Below are positions 30,486-38,047 of a stretch of DNA of 38,047 nucleotides, piece after piece. The stretch's first letter is position 1. Each line of letters opens with the position of its first letter. The stretch is taken from the NCBI RefSeq assembly GCF_000156195.1, contig NZ_GG688326.1, forward strand, positions 205,711 to 243,757, given 5' to 3'. The DNA is from Bacteroides finegoldii DSM 17565 (GTDB lineage Bacteria > Bacteroidota > Bacteroidia > Bacteroidales > Bacteroidaceae). The notes under the pieces are model-generated. The model had not been told where the DNA came from and ran no database searches. It saw nothing but the letters and a program-made list of their open reading frames with translations. A program made the translations under genes and the position numbers.

Positions 30486-32498
30486 ATGGAAAAGACACTT
30501 AATCTTATCAAAAATGACCCATGGCTGGAGCCTTTTGCTGATGCAATCACAGGTCGTCATCAATATGTGCTGAACAAGGAGGCCGAATTAACCAATAAAG
30601 GAAAGCAAACTCTTTCGGACTTTGCATCGGGATATCTTTACTTCGGATTGCACCGTACTGCCAAAGGATGGACTTTTCGTGAATGGGCGCCGAATGCTAC
30701 ACATATTTATATGGTAGGTACATTCAATAATTGGGAAGAAAAAGCTGCTTACAAGTTGAAGAAGCTGAAGAATGGAATTTGGGAAATCAATCTTCCGGCA
30801 GATGCTATTCATCATGGAGACTTGTACAAACTGAATATATATTGGGATGGTGGTCAAGGTGAACGTATTCCAGCTTGGGCTACACGGGTGGTTCAGGATG
30901 AACAGACAAAGATATTCAGTGCGCAAGTGTGGGCTCCGGAGAACCCCTATAAATTTAGGAAGAAGGCATTTAAGCCTACCACTAATCCTTTGTTGATTTA
31001 CGAATGCCATATCGGCATGGCACAACAGGAAGAGAAAGTTGGAAGCTATAATGAATTTCGTGAAAAGATACTTCCGCGTGTCGCAAAGGAAGGATACAAT
31101 TGCATTCAGATTATGGCTATTCAAGAACATCCATACTATGGGAGTTTCGGTTATCATGTATCTAGCTTCTTTGCTGCTTCTTCCCGTTTTGGTACTCCTG
31201 ACGAATTGAAAGCCTTGATTGATGCGGCACATGAGATGGGAATTGCTGTAATTATGGATATCGTTCATTCTCATGCTGTAAAGAATGAGGTGGAAGGTTT
31301 AGGTAATTTTGCTGGTGATCCGAACCAGTATTTCTATCCGGGTGGGCGTCGCGAACATCCGGCTTGGGATTCTCTTTGTTTTGATTATGGTAAGAATGAA
31401 GTGATTCATTTCCTATTGTCTAACTGTAAGTTCTGGCTGGAAGAGTATAAATTTGACGGATTCCGTTTTGATGGAGTAACGTCTATGTTATATTATAGTC
31501 ATGGTTTGGGAGAGGCGTTCTGTAATTATGGAGATTATTTCAACGGACATCAAGATGATAATGCGATTTGTTATCTGACGTTGGCTAACAAGGTGATTCA
31601 TCAAGTTAATCCGAAAGCTATCACAATTGCAGAAGAAGTTTCCGGTATGCCGGGATTGGCTGCGAAAGTAGAGGACGGTGGTTACGGATTTGATTATCGC
31701 ATGGCTATGAATATTCCGGATTACTGGATTAAGACGATTAAAGAAAAGATTGATGAGGACTGGAAACCTTCCAGTATGTTCTGGGAAGTCACCAATCGTC
31801 GCCAGGATGAGAAAACTATATCGTATGCGGAGAGTCATGACCAGGCATTGGTGGGAGATAAGACAATTATTTTCCGTTTGATTGATGCTGATATGTATTG
31901 GCATATGCAGAAAGGGGATGAAAATTATGTAGTCAATAGGGGTATTGCCTTACACAAAATGATCCGTCTACTGACAGCCTCTACAATCAATGGAGGATAT
32001 TTAAACTTTATGGGTAATGAGTTCGGTCATCCGGAATGGATTGACTTCCCGCGCGAAGGTAATGGATGGTCTTGCAAATATGCCCGTCGCCAATGGAATT
32101 TGGTAGATAATAAGGATCTTACTTATCATTATATGGGAGACTTTGATGCGGAAATGCTGAAAGTAATCAAGAGTGTAAAAAACTTCCAGGCAACACCTGT
32201 TCAGGAAATCTGGCATAATGATGGTGATCAGGTATTGGCATATGGTCGTAAGGATTTGATATTCGTCTTCAATTTTAATCCGAAACAGTCGTTCACCGAT
32301 TATGGTTTTCTGGTGACTCCGGGCGCATACGAGGTTATACTGAATACGGATAATGTCTCGTTTGGAGGAAATGGCTTGACCGATGATTCTATCGTTCATT
32401 TTACGAATGCTGATCCGTTGTACAAAAAAGAAAAGAAAGAGTGGTTAAAACTCTATATACCTGCACGTACTGCTGTAGTGCTTAGAAAGAAGAAATAA
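30486..32498 (+). CDS. glgB: 1,4-alpha-glucan branching enzyme (GH13, CBM48)
   Basis: A 670-residue enzyme that introduces alpha-1,6 branches into glycogen. An N-terminal CBM48 domain (GWTFREWAPNATHIYMVGTFNNW, about 61-83) precedes the GH13 barrel. Catalytic motifs are intact: VIMDIVHSHAVKN (255-267), the nucleophile D329 in FDGFRFDGVTS, the acid/base Glu in TIAEEVSG (383-384) and D452 in AESHDQALVG. Overall it looks like the eukaryote-type branching enzymes (GH13_8) that Bacteroides carry, rather than E. coli GlgB, which is longer at the N-terminus. It ends at a strong terminator (32519-32556). Confidence 0.93.
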   Translation: MEKTLNLIKNDPWLEPFADAITGRHQYVLNKEAELTNKGKQTLSDFASGYLYFGLHRTAKGWTFREWAPNATHIYMVGTFNNWEEKAAYKLKKLKNGIWEINLPADAIHHGDLYKLNIYWDGGQGERIPAWATRVVQDEQTKIFSAQVWAPENPYKFRKKAFKPTTNPLLIYECHIGMAQQEEKVGSYNEFREKILPRVAKEGYNCIQIMAIQEHPYYGSFGYHVSSFFAASSRFGTPDELKALIDAAHEMGIAVIMDIVHSHAVKNEVEGLGNFAGDPNQYFYPGGRREHPAWDSLCFDYGKNEVIHFLLSNCKFWLEEYKFDGFRFDGVTSMLYYSHGLGEAFCNYGDYFNGHQDDNAICYLTLANKVIHQVNPKAITIAEEVSGMPGLAAKVEDGGYGFDYRMAMNIPDYWIKTIKEKIDEDWKPSSMFWEVTNRRQDEKTISYAESHDQALVGDKTIIFRLIDADMYWHMQKGDENYVVNRGIALHKMIRLLTASTINGGYLNFMGNEFGHPEWIDFPREGNGWSCKYARRQWNLVDNKDLTYHYMGDFDAEMLKVIKSVKNFQATPVQEIWHNDGDQVLAYGRKDLIFVFNFNPKQSFTDYGFLVTPGAYEVILNTDNVSFGGNGLTDDSIVHFTNADPLYKKEKKEWLKLYIPARTAVVLRKKK

Positions 32499-32518
32499 CT
32501 CTTTTCACACAAAATAGA

Positions 32519-32556
32519 AGCCCCTGCAAATCATTACATCTGCAGGGGCTTTTTTC
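32519..32556. terminator. Terminator between convergent glgB and PepSY-like genes
   Basis: AGCCCCTGCA (32519-32528) pairs perfectly with TGCAGGGGCT (32541-32550) around a 12-nt loop, followed by TTTTTT on the + strand. On the minus strand a weaker T-rich tail follows, so it may serve both genes. Confidence 0.88.
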
Positions 32557-32571
32557 TATATGCACTCTTTT

Positions 32572-33060
32572 TTAGTTAAGAAAAAATGTACTTGGACCGA
32601 AAATATCATGTAAATAACTTACGTTGCGTGTTTTCAACAAAACGCCCTGTGGAGTATAGAATAACTGATATTTAATGTCGACATTATCCTGGCCTACTTT
32701 AATCACTATAATGGCTTGCCATTTTGGGAATTCGACCATCGTTACATTATCTACCACCCAGCTTGCGTAAGATCCGGATACGAAAGCATTATAAACGGCA
32801 GGCGATAAACGGTCGAGGCTGACGAGGTCAGTCTGCGTCATAGCCCATTGCCCTTGAGCATTAAACCATACGTTTTTAGTGAATTCGTTCATTACAAAAT
32901 TGGCACAATAATATCCATCATCTTGTGACCAAGCTATATCATTAGCCTTTGGATACATCTTTTTGAAAGTTGACTGAATATTACCGGGAGGAGTATTGGC
33001 AAAAGTGGATACGGATATTATCAAAAGTAACGCGACTGTCCAAATATTAAATTTTTTCAT
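32572..33060 (-). CDS. Periplasmic PepSY-like protein
   Basis: A 162-residue protein with a signal peptide (MKKFNIWTVALLLIISVSTFA). The mature part has the pattern of the PepSY-like family common in Bacteroides: IQSTFKKMYPKANDIAWSQDDGYYCANFVMNEFTKNVWFNAQGQW, and a second similar unit around VVDNVTMVEFPKWQAIIVIKVGQDNVDIKYQLFYTPQG. Such proteins are small periplasmic beta-alpha folds of unknown function. Downstream it converges on glgB; upstream lies the alpha-amylase, 93 nt away on the same strand. No promoter match was found, so it may be co-transcribed with the amylase or have an atypical promoter. Confidence 0.8.
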   Translation of the reverse strand: MKKFNIWTVALLLIISVSTFANTPPGNIQSTFKKMYPKANDIAWSQDDGYYCANFVMNEFTKNVWFNAQGQWAMTQTDLVSLDRLSPAVYNAFVSGSYASWVVDNVTMVEFPKWQAIIVIKVGQDNVDIKYQLFYTPQGVLLKTRNVSYLHDIFGPSTFFLN

Positions 33061-33153
33061 AAGCTTTGAGTTTAGAGGATTATTAATTGTCTACTTAAAA
33101 CAGCCTTTTTGAATATTTGTTTGAATGATGTGCATAAAATGAGAGTGTATAGC

Positions 33154-34851
33154 CTAATACGTGATTTTTAGAATTTTTCCGTTGTAAGCTCCCACTGCAA
33201 TCTCTGTTGGTTTATATGGTAACAAACAGATCTCTTCTTTAGCTCCCGTCATCAGGTCAACCGCTTGATAACTTTCCATTTGAGGAATTTGCAAGAAATC
33301 GAAAGCATGTGAAGGAATATTGATTGCGACGTCTACTAATTGACTATCGAAATTGATAACGAAAAACAACAGTTCATTTTTATATTTTCTCATGAAAGTA
33401 TATTGCTTATGCTCATTGAAACGCCATCCGTTAATGTTAGCATACATCAAATCAAAGAATACTCCTTGCGTGATTGCCGGTTCTTCATTACAAAGTGTAA
33501 GTACCTTCTGATAGATATCATATAGGTATTTATGATCTTCGGTGAGCATTTTTCCATCAAACTTACCTCCGTTGCGCCAACGACGGATAGTCTCTACACT
33601 CCAGTAGTCAAAGATGGTGGTTCGCCCGTCTCTTCCGCTGAATCCTTCATTATCCATACCCATTTCTCCAAACTCCTGCCCAAAGTAAATCATCATGGGA
33701 TTTGTATTCATACAGGCGGAAACAATGAGTGCCGGGATGCCTTTACGCGGATTACCGGCAAAGAAATCAGAAGCGATGCGTTGTTCGTCATGATTCTCAA
33801 GGAAATTAAGCATTCTTTTCTCAATCCCGTTCAGACTTTGCCAGCAATGTGTAATGGCGGTAGCAGATTCATATCCGCAGGCTACATTTCTTAAAGTATC
33901 ATATAATCCTACTTTATCATACAAATAATCAAATTTTCCACGAAACAGATAGTTGCGGTATTCATTCGGATTGTAGACTTCTGCGATAAAAATAATTTCG
34001 GGATAAGCTTCTTTCACTTGTGGAATAGCCCATTCCCAAAACTCTACGGGGACCATTTCCGCCATATCGCAACGGAAGCCATCAATGTTTTTTGATGCCC
34101 AAAAAAGAAGTATATCCAGCATCTTTATCCATGTATCCGGAGTCGGGGAGAAATGACAGGTACCACCGTTTTGATAATCCACTCCGTAATTCAGTTTAAT
34201 TGTCTCATACCAGTCATTGATATTAGGAGTAGCGTCAAAACGATTATTTCCGGTTGCTTTGGCCGGAAATTCATGGTAAGGCTCTGCAGCGCCGTTTTTC
34301 ATGTCAAACTGAGCGCGAAGTTCAGCCTGAGGAATATAATAAAAATTGTTGTACGGACTGAAAGCCAAACTTGAATCATCGTTGGCTCCCAGCTCTGTCG
34401 TTCCGTCGGGCTGTGTATCCGAATGGTATTGACGGGCTACGTGGTTGGGCACAAAGTCTATAATCACTTTTAGCCCTGCACGATGAGTACGGTTCACCAG
34501 ATTCTCAAATTCTTTCATGCGTCCCGGCACATCATTTGCCAAGTCGGGGTCAACATCGTAATAATCTTTGATAGCATAGGGTGATCCGGCCTTGCCTTTC
34601 ACAACGGCAGGGTGGTCAGGCGCGATGTTGTAACGGCGATAATCTGTTTGTGTGGCATGTTCGATAATGCCTGTATACCATATATGTGTGCTACCTAGTT
34701 TTTTTATTTCTCCTAGTGCTTTCAGTGTGAAATCCGCCATTTTTCCACAACCGTTGGTACTGATATCCCCATTGTAAACACAGTGATTGTTATTATTTCC
34801 AAACAGGCGTGTGAACACTTGATAGATAATTATTTTCTTTTCGTCATTCAT
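33154..34851 (-). CDS. Alpha-amylase family glycoside hydrolase (GH13), cytoplasmic
   Basis: A 565-residue GH13 protein from the ATG at 34851 (MNDEKKIIIYQVFTRLFGN). An in-frame ATG at 34908 would add 19 residues that do not look like family sequence and would overlap the upstream gene by 10 nt, so I prefer the shorter form. Catalytic motifs are intact: VIIDFVPNHVAR (129-140), the nucleophile D262 in DGFRCDMAE, the acid/base E291 in IFIAEVYN and D355 in LENHDEQR. There is no signal peptide, so it should act on internal glucans such as glycogen or imported maltodextrins. It lies 47 nt downstream of the patatin-like gene in a minus-strand operon and faces glgB, which suits storage polysaccharide turnover. 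Confidence 0.9.
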   Translation of the reverse strand: MNDEKKIIIYQVFTRLFGNNNNHCVYNGDISTNGCGKMADFTLKALGEIKKLGSTHIWYTGIIEHATQTDYRRYNIAPDHPAVVKGKAGSPYAIKDYYDVDPDLANDVPGRMKEFENLVNRTHRAGLKVIIDFVPNHVARQYHSDTQPDGTTELGANDDSSLAFSPYNNFYYIPQAELRAQFDMKNGAAEPYHEFPAKATGNNRFDATPNINDWYETIKLNYGVDYQNGGTCHFSPTPDTWIKMLDILLFWASKNIDGFRCDMAEMVPVEFWEWAIPQVKEAYPEIIFIAEVYNPNEYRNYLFRGKFDYLYDKVGLYDTLRNVACGYESATAITHCWQSLNGIEKRMLNFLENHDEQRIASDFFAGNPRKGIPALIVSACMNTNPMMIYFGQEFGEMGMDNEGFSGRDGRTTIFDYWSVETIRRWRNGGKFDGKMLTEDHKYLYDIYQKVLTLCNEEPAITQGVFFDLMYANINGWRFNEHKQYTFMRKYKNELLFFVINFDSQLVDVAINIPSHAFDFLQIPQMESYQAVDLMTGAKEEICLLPYKPTEIAVGAYNGKILKITY

Positions 34852-34898
34852 ATCGAGTAGATTTTTATATTTATTGTTATTTGGAGGAAAAATATGGA

Positions 34899-35705
34899 TT
34901 ATCTCCATATATTCCCTTTTTCTTCCAATAATTGGTTGAGTACCTCGTTGGCAGTACTATATCCTTGTTCAAAGATTTCTTCTGCTTTTTCTAGTTCCGT
35001 ATTGCTGTATCCGTATAAATTATAAGGCTCGATCAATAAATCGCATTTTTCTCTTTCGGGAAAAGTATTTGCACGGAACATAAAATGGAATGAACGCATA
35101 GCGATACTTACAATATTCATTTTATAATCTTGTGCCATGATAGGACTTACATTGATAGCCACTACTTTATCACAAATCCTGCGAAGAGTAGAAACCGGAA
35201 GATTCATCATCAGCCCGCCATCTACATAATTAGTACCTTCTATGTTGACAGGAGCGAACATGACAGGCATGCAGCAGGAAGCGGCTACCCGCTCCGCTAT
35301 GGTGCCACGATGGAAATGAACCATACGTCCGTGGTCGAGATCGGTTGCGGTGATAATCAAAGGGATTTGTAAATCCTCCAGATTCTTAGCCTTTAAGTTT
35401 GTTCGGAGAAAATCAATAAACTCACAAAGGTCGAATAGCCCTTTCTTGGGAATAACCAATTTTGTTAAGTCCTGAAATTTATGTCCGGAGAAATAATCGA
35501 GAACTTTATGAGGTTCATTACCATCCGCGTAGAATACTCCTGCGAGTGCTCCGGCACTTACTCCGGAGATAATATCCGGTTTGACATCATGCTCCAAAAG
35601 AGCCTGCATTACTCCCAAATGGGCAAATCCTTTAATAAATCCTCCGCTTAGAGCATAGCCAATCTGATATTTCCGACTATTCCAGCTGTTTGTAAATACC
35701 TCCAT
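34899..35705 (-). CDS. Patatin-like phospholipase (RssA-type)
   Basis: A 268-residue cytoplasmic serine hydrolase. The oxyanion-hole loop GGFIKGFAHLG (21-31), the nucleophile elbow GVSAG with S50, and the catalytic Asp in YVDGGLMMN (D162) form a complete Ser-Asp dyad. Relatives such as RssA and YlbK hydrolyse acyl esters; the natural substrate is unknown. Length is usual. The start ATG 35705 lies about 100 nt from the divergent glutamine synthetase. Pairing with a GH13 amylase has no obvious functional logic. Confidence 0.9.
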   Translation of the reverse strand: MEVFTNSWNSRKYQIGYALSGGFIKGFAHLGVMQALLEHDVKPDIISGVSAGALAGVFYADGNEPHKVLDYFSGHKFQDLTKLVIPKKGLFDLCEFIDFLRTNLKAKNLEDLQIPLIITATDLDHGRMVHFHRGTIAERVAASCCMPVMFAPVNIEGTNYVDGGLMMNLPVSTLRRICDKVVAINVSPIMAQDYKMNIVSIAMRSFHFMFRANTFPEREKCDLLIEPYNLYGYSNTELEKAEEIFEQGYSTANEVLNQLLEEKGNIWR

Positions 35706-35751
35706 GAGTTACTTTTTCGTTAGTTCGGCACGAATTTAGTGAATTTTTCCT

Positions 35752-35759
35752 TATCTTTG
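35752..35759 (+). promoter_or_regulatory. Putative -7 element of glutamine synthetase gene
   Basis: TATCTTTG matches TAnnTTTG and ends 48 nt before ATG 35808. A TTTG at the right distance is not present. Confidence 0.42.
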
Positions 35760-35807
35760 GCATTCAGCAAACCGTTTTAATCATATAACAACGAAAAACA
35801 ACCGATT

Positions 35808-37310
35808 ATGAATCAAGAATTATCAATGAATGCAAACCAATTGGTGGCATTCTTCCAGAAGCCGACTTCTGAATTTACTAAAGCCGATATTGTTTCATTT
35901 ATTCGAGAAAAAGATATCCGCATGGTCAATTTTATGTATCCGGCGGGAGACGGTCGTTTGAAAACACTGAACTTTGTTATTAATAATCAAGCTTATCTGG
36001 AAGCTATTCTCACTTGTGGAGAACGGGTAGACGGTTCCAGTCTTTTCTCTTTTATAGAGGCGGGCAGTAGTGACCTTTACGTGATTCCTCGTTTTTGCAC
36101 AGCATTTGTTGATCCGTTTGCAGAAATACCGACTTTGTCCATGCTTTGTTCTTTCTTTAATAAAGATGGAGAACCGCTTGAAAGTGCGCCGGAACATACC
36201 CTGTACAAAGCAAGTAAGATCTTTACGGAAGTCACCGGAATGGAATTTCAAGCTATGGGCGAACTTGAATATTATGTAATAGCACCGGATACGGGTATGT
36301 TTCAAGCGACCGATCAGCGCGGTTATCATGAATCAGGCCCTTATGCGAAATTTAATGAGTTCCGTACCCAATGTATGTCTTATATCGCACAGACAGGCGG
36401 GCAAATAAAGTACGGACATTCCGAAGTGGGTAACTTTACTTTGGATGGCTATATTTATGAACAAAATGAAATAGAATTCTTGCCTGTTCCCGTATCACAG
36501 GCGGCAGACCAATTGATGATAGCTAAATGGGTGATCCGCAATTTAGGATATAAGTATGGATATAATGTAACATTCGCTCCTAAAATTACGGCAGGAAAAG
36601 CCGGTTCGGGGTTACATATCCATATGCGTATAATGAAGGACGGAAAGAACCAAATGCTGGTAGATGGCGTTTTGTCGGAAACGGCACGCAAGGCAATTGC
36701 AGGAATGATGGTGCTTGCTCCTTCAATCACTGCTTTCGGAAACACCAATCCAACTTCGTATTTCCGTCTTGTTCCTCATCAGGAAGCACCTACCAATGTT
36801 TGTTGGGGAGATCGCAACCGTTCTGTATTAGTGCGTGTACCTCTAGGGTGGGCTGCAAAAACAGATATGTGTACATTGGCAAACCCGTTAGAAGCTGAAA
36901 GTCATTTCGACACTAGCCAGAAGCAGACGGTAGAAATGCGTTCTCCGGACGGATCGGCGGATCTATATCAACTGTTGGCAGGCTTGGCCGTTGCCTGCCG
37001 TCATGGGTTTGAAATCGGAAACGCATTGGAGATTGCCCAAAAAACGTATGTAAATGTGAATATCCATCAGAAAGAGAATGAAGATAAGCTGAAATCATTA
37101 GCGCAACTGCCGGATAGCTGTGAGGCTTCTGCCGATTGCCTGCAACAACAAAGAGTCATTTTTGAACAATATAATGTATTCAGTCCGGCAATGATTGATG
37201 GTATCATCCGTAAGCTTCGCAGTTATGGCGACAAGACATTACGTGCGGATTTGGAAGGAAAACCACAGGAAATGTTAGATTTGGTACATAAGTATTTTCA
37301 TTGCGGATAG
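35808..37310 (+). CDS. glnA: Glutamine synthetase, short (GSI-like) form
   Basis: A 500-residue enzyme that makes glutamine from glutamate, ammonia and ATP. The N-terminal beta-grasp domain (VDGSSLFSFIEAGSSDLYVIP) is followed by the catalytic domain with GELEYYVI, NEIEFLPV, KAGSGLHIHMRI, the NPTSYFRLVPHQEAPTNVCWGDRNRSVLVRVP block and the glutamate-binding VEMRSPDGSADLY. It is far shorter than the type III enzymes (about 730 residues) also common in Bacteroides. The NLYDLPPE-type adenylylation segment of enterobacterial GSI is missing, so control by adenylylation is unlikely. It is monocistronic. Confidence 0.93.
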   Translation: MNQELSMNANQLVAFFQKPTSEFTKADIVSFIREKDIRMVNFMYPAGDGRLKTLNFVINNQAYLEAILTCGERVDGSSLFSFIEAGSSDLYVIPRFCTAFVDPFAEIPTLSMLCSFFNKDGEPLESAPEHTLYKASKIFTEVTGMEFQAMGELEYYVIAPDTGMFQATDQRGYHESGPYAKFNEFRTQCMSYIAQTGGQIKYGHSEVGNFTLDGYIYEQNEIEFLPVPVSQAADQLMIAKWVIRNLGYKYGYNVTFAPKITAGKAGSGLHIHMRIMKDGKNQMLVDGVLSETARKAIAGMMVLAPSITAFGNTNPTSYFRLVPHQEAPTNVCWGDRNRSVLVRVPLGWAAKTDMCTLANPLEAESHFDTSQKQTVEMRSPDGSADLYQLLAGLAVACRHGFEIGNALEIAQKTYVNVNIHQKENEDKLKSLAQLPDSCEASADCLQQQRVIFEQYNVFSPAMIDGIIRKLRSYGDKTLRADLEGKPQEMLDLVHKYFHCG

Positions 37311-37335
37311 TGAGATTATAAAGGTATAAGGCTTT

Positions 37336-37346
37336 TTTAGGGATAT
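37336..37346 (+). repeat. Motif TTTAGGGATAT, copy 1
   Basis: First of three identical 11-mers around the RRM gene. It is in direct orientation, about 240 nt upstream of the RRM start codon. Confidence 0.6.
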
Positions 37347-37418
37347 TGAACGTTAAGTATTGGCCTATTTTCATAAAAAAGATGTTTTATGAGAAGAAAA
37401 AGGGGCTAACATAGTGCG

Positions 37419-37429
37419 ATATCCCTAAA
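37419..37429 (-). repeat. Motif TTTAGGGATAT, copy 2 (inverted)
   Basis: Reverse-complement copy (ATATCCCTAAA on the + strand). With copy 1 it forms an 11-bp inverted repeat enclosing 72 nt. Confidence 0.6.
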
Positions 37430-37543
37430 TAATGCTTTTCTTGCATCAACAACAATAAAGAGGTTTATTGCGATTTGATTATTTTACATGAATCTTCTCA
37501 TTTATTTGAGCATATCCATCTCTAATTTAGCTCTTCCCAAAAC

Positions 37544-37575
37544 TTTCTTATTGAATTATTAATTTTTTATATTTG
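37544..37575 (+). promoter_or_regulatory. Promoter of the RRM protein gene
   Basis: TTTC at 37544-37547, a 20-nt spacer and TATATTTG at 37568-37575 fit the Bacteroides pattern. The -7 box ends 7 nt before ATG 37583, so this transcript would be leaderless or nearly so. Confidence 0.5.
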
Positions 37576-37582
37576 TATTTTT

Positions 37583-37828
37583 ATGAATTTGTACATTGGA
37601 AATCTTAGCTATAATGTTAAGGAATCAGACCTGAGAAATGTAATGGAAGAGTATGGAACAGTTGCTTCAGTAAAGTTAATCACAGACCGTGAAACTAGAA
37701 GATCAAAAGGCTTTGCGTTTATCGAAATGCCGGATGATACAGAAGCTAACAACGCTATCAAGCAATTGAACGGTGCAGAATATGTAGGTCGTTCAATGGT
37801 AGTGAAAGAAGCTTTACCAAGAAACTAA
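37583..37828 (+). CDS. RRM-type RNA-binding protein
   Basis: An 81-residue single-domain protein, essentially just one RNA recognition motif. RNP2 is LYIGNL (3-8) and RNP1 is KGFAFIEM (42-49), with the aromatic residues that stack on RNA bases. Small RRM proteins of this kind (Rbp family) are widespread in Bacteroides, where some act as post-transcriptional regulators of polysaccharide use and capsule genes in the absence of Hfq. Which paralogue this is cannot be decided by eye. It has its own promoter and a strong terminator. Confidence 0.93.
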   Translation: MNLYIGNLSYNVKESDLRNVMEEYGTVASVKLITDRETRRSKGFAFIEMPDDTEANNAIKQLNGAEYVGRSMVVKEALPRN

Positions 37829-37852
37829 GACTGGATATACAGCCGAAAAATA

Positions 37853-37890
37853 AAGAAAGGCGTGTTGGTGATAACCGACACGCCTTTCTT
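37853..37890 (+). terminator. Terminator of the RRM gene
   Basis: GAAAGGCGTGT (37855-37865) pairs with ACACGCCTTTC (37878-37888), with inner GGT/ACC pairing. TT and a T-rich tail follow, 25 nt after the stop codon. Confidence 0.85.
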
Positions 37891-37905
37891 ATTATGTTGT
37901 TTCTG

Positions 37906-37916
37906 TTTAGGGATAT
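37906..37916 (+). repeat. Motif TTTAGGGATAT, copy 3
   Basis: Third copy, in direct orientation, between the two terminators downstream of the RRM gene. It shares one extra base (TTTAGGGATATT) with copy 1. Confidence 0.6.
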
Positions 37917-37937
37917 TCAGTAAATGTTCCTCTTTCT

Positions 37938-37989
37938 AAAAAATCAAGAGAAAAGCTCACGTAAAGCAAAGCTTTTCTCTTGATTTTTT
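37938..37989. terminator. Perfect 20-bp inverted repeat, bidirectional terminator
   Basis: A perfect 20-bp stem (37938-37957 and 37970-37989, core ATCAAGAGAAAAGCT) around a 12-nt loop, with six A on the left and six T on the right. It gives U-tracts in both directions. It ends 3 nt from the stop codon of the minus-strand gene entering from the right edge, so it most likely terminates that gene. Confidence 0.8.
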
Positions 37990-37992
37990 CGT

Positions 37993-38046
37993 TCAACTCT
38001 CCCAGTCTTCTATTCTTTTTTGTAGAATATTGTTTACATATTCTTT
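37993..38046 (-). CDS. C-terminal end of a minus-strand gene, 3' partial view
   Basis: On the minus strand the frame entering from the window edge reads KEYVNNILQKRIEDWES followed by TGA (37995-37993). The charged amphipathic sequence looks like a normal protein C-terminus, and a perfect terminator hairpin follows at once. Only 17 codons are visible, so no function can be given, and the call rests mainly on the stop-terminator arrangement. Confidence 0.42.
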   Translation of the reverse strand, partial: KEYVNNILQKRIEDWES

Positions 38047-38047
38047 T

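Noticed and set aside
30588..31274. 228-codon minus-strand frame opposite glgB
   Set aside because: It lies entirely within an unambiguous gene and has shadow-like composition.
34852..34908. Longer start for the GH13 amylase
   Set aside because: The extra 19 residues are Asn/Pro-rich, unlike the family, and overlap the patatin gene.

Overview
The window reads as chromosomal DNA of a Bacteroides species (phylum Bacteroidota). The reasons are near-consensus Bacteroides promoters (TTTG about 20 nt upstream of TAnnTTTG) ahead of several genes, an almost complete lack of Shine-Dalgarno sequences, and typical Bacteroides families: a TPR sensor kinase of the DUF5112/DUF5113 kind (name from memory), a PepSY-like periplasmic protein, an RRM-type RNA-binding protein and a 500-residue glutamine synthetase. 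No IS element, prophage or CRISPR array is visible.

Region 1 (1-11603, + strand) is the distal part of a capsular or surface polysaccharide operon. It has twelve tightly spaced or overlapping genes: a membrane acyltransferase (5' end outside the window), five glycosyltransferases, an O-antigen polymerase/ligase-like protein, a FemAB/BioF2-like acetyltransferase, a NodB-type deacetylase, and a closing trio of NAD-dependent sugar epimerase/reductase, WecA/WbpL-like lipid-carrier sugar-phosphate transferase and WbuC-like cupin. The first seven genes are strikingly AT-rich; the last three look more like the rest of the chromosome. Region 2 (11604-12166) is non-coding and full of hairpins, and separates the polysaccharide locus from an AAA-ATPase/PD-(D/E)XK protein (12167-13747).

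Region 3 (13909-18663, + strand) is a cell-envelope operon: class A penicillin-binding protein, a short FolK-like protein, KdsB (CMP-Kdo synthesis) and an M16 peptidase homologue without zinc ligands. A secreted protein with 14 MORN repeats follows, then prs on the opposite strand. Region 4 (21150-27780) is an operon of a 1457-residue double sensor kinase, a response regulator and an AbgT-family transporter. The kinase looks like two sensor kinases fused in tandem: the first half keeps the ATP-binding motifs but has Asn where the phospho-acceptor His should be, and the second half has the His but has lost the ATP-binding motifs. This is the most interesting object in the window.

Region 5 (27803-38047) holds tRNA-Arg(UCU), a secreted TPR protein, a 369-nt gap with two terminators and a possible small RNA, and an operon of a DUF2461-type protein, a YhcH-family protein and the glycogen branching enzyme. 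Then come a PepSY-like protein, a GH13 alpha-amylase and a patatin-like lipase on the minus strand, glutamine synthetase, an RRM protein flanked by three copies of an 11-bp motif, and the last codons of a minus-strand gene entering from the right edge.
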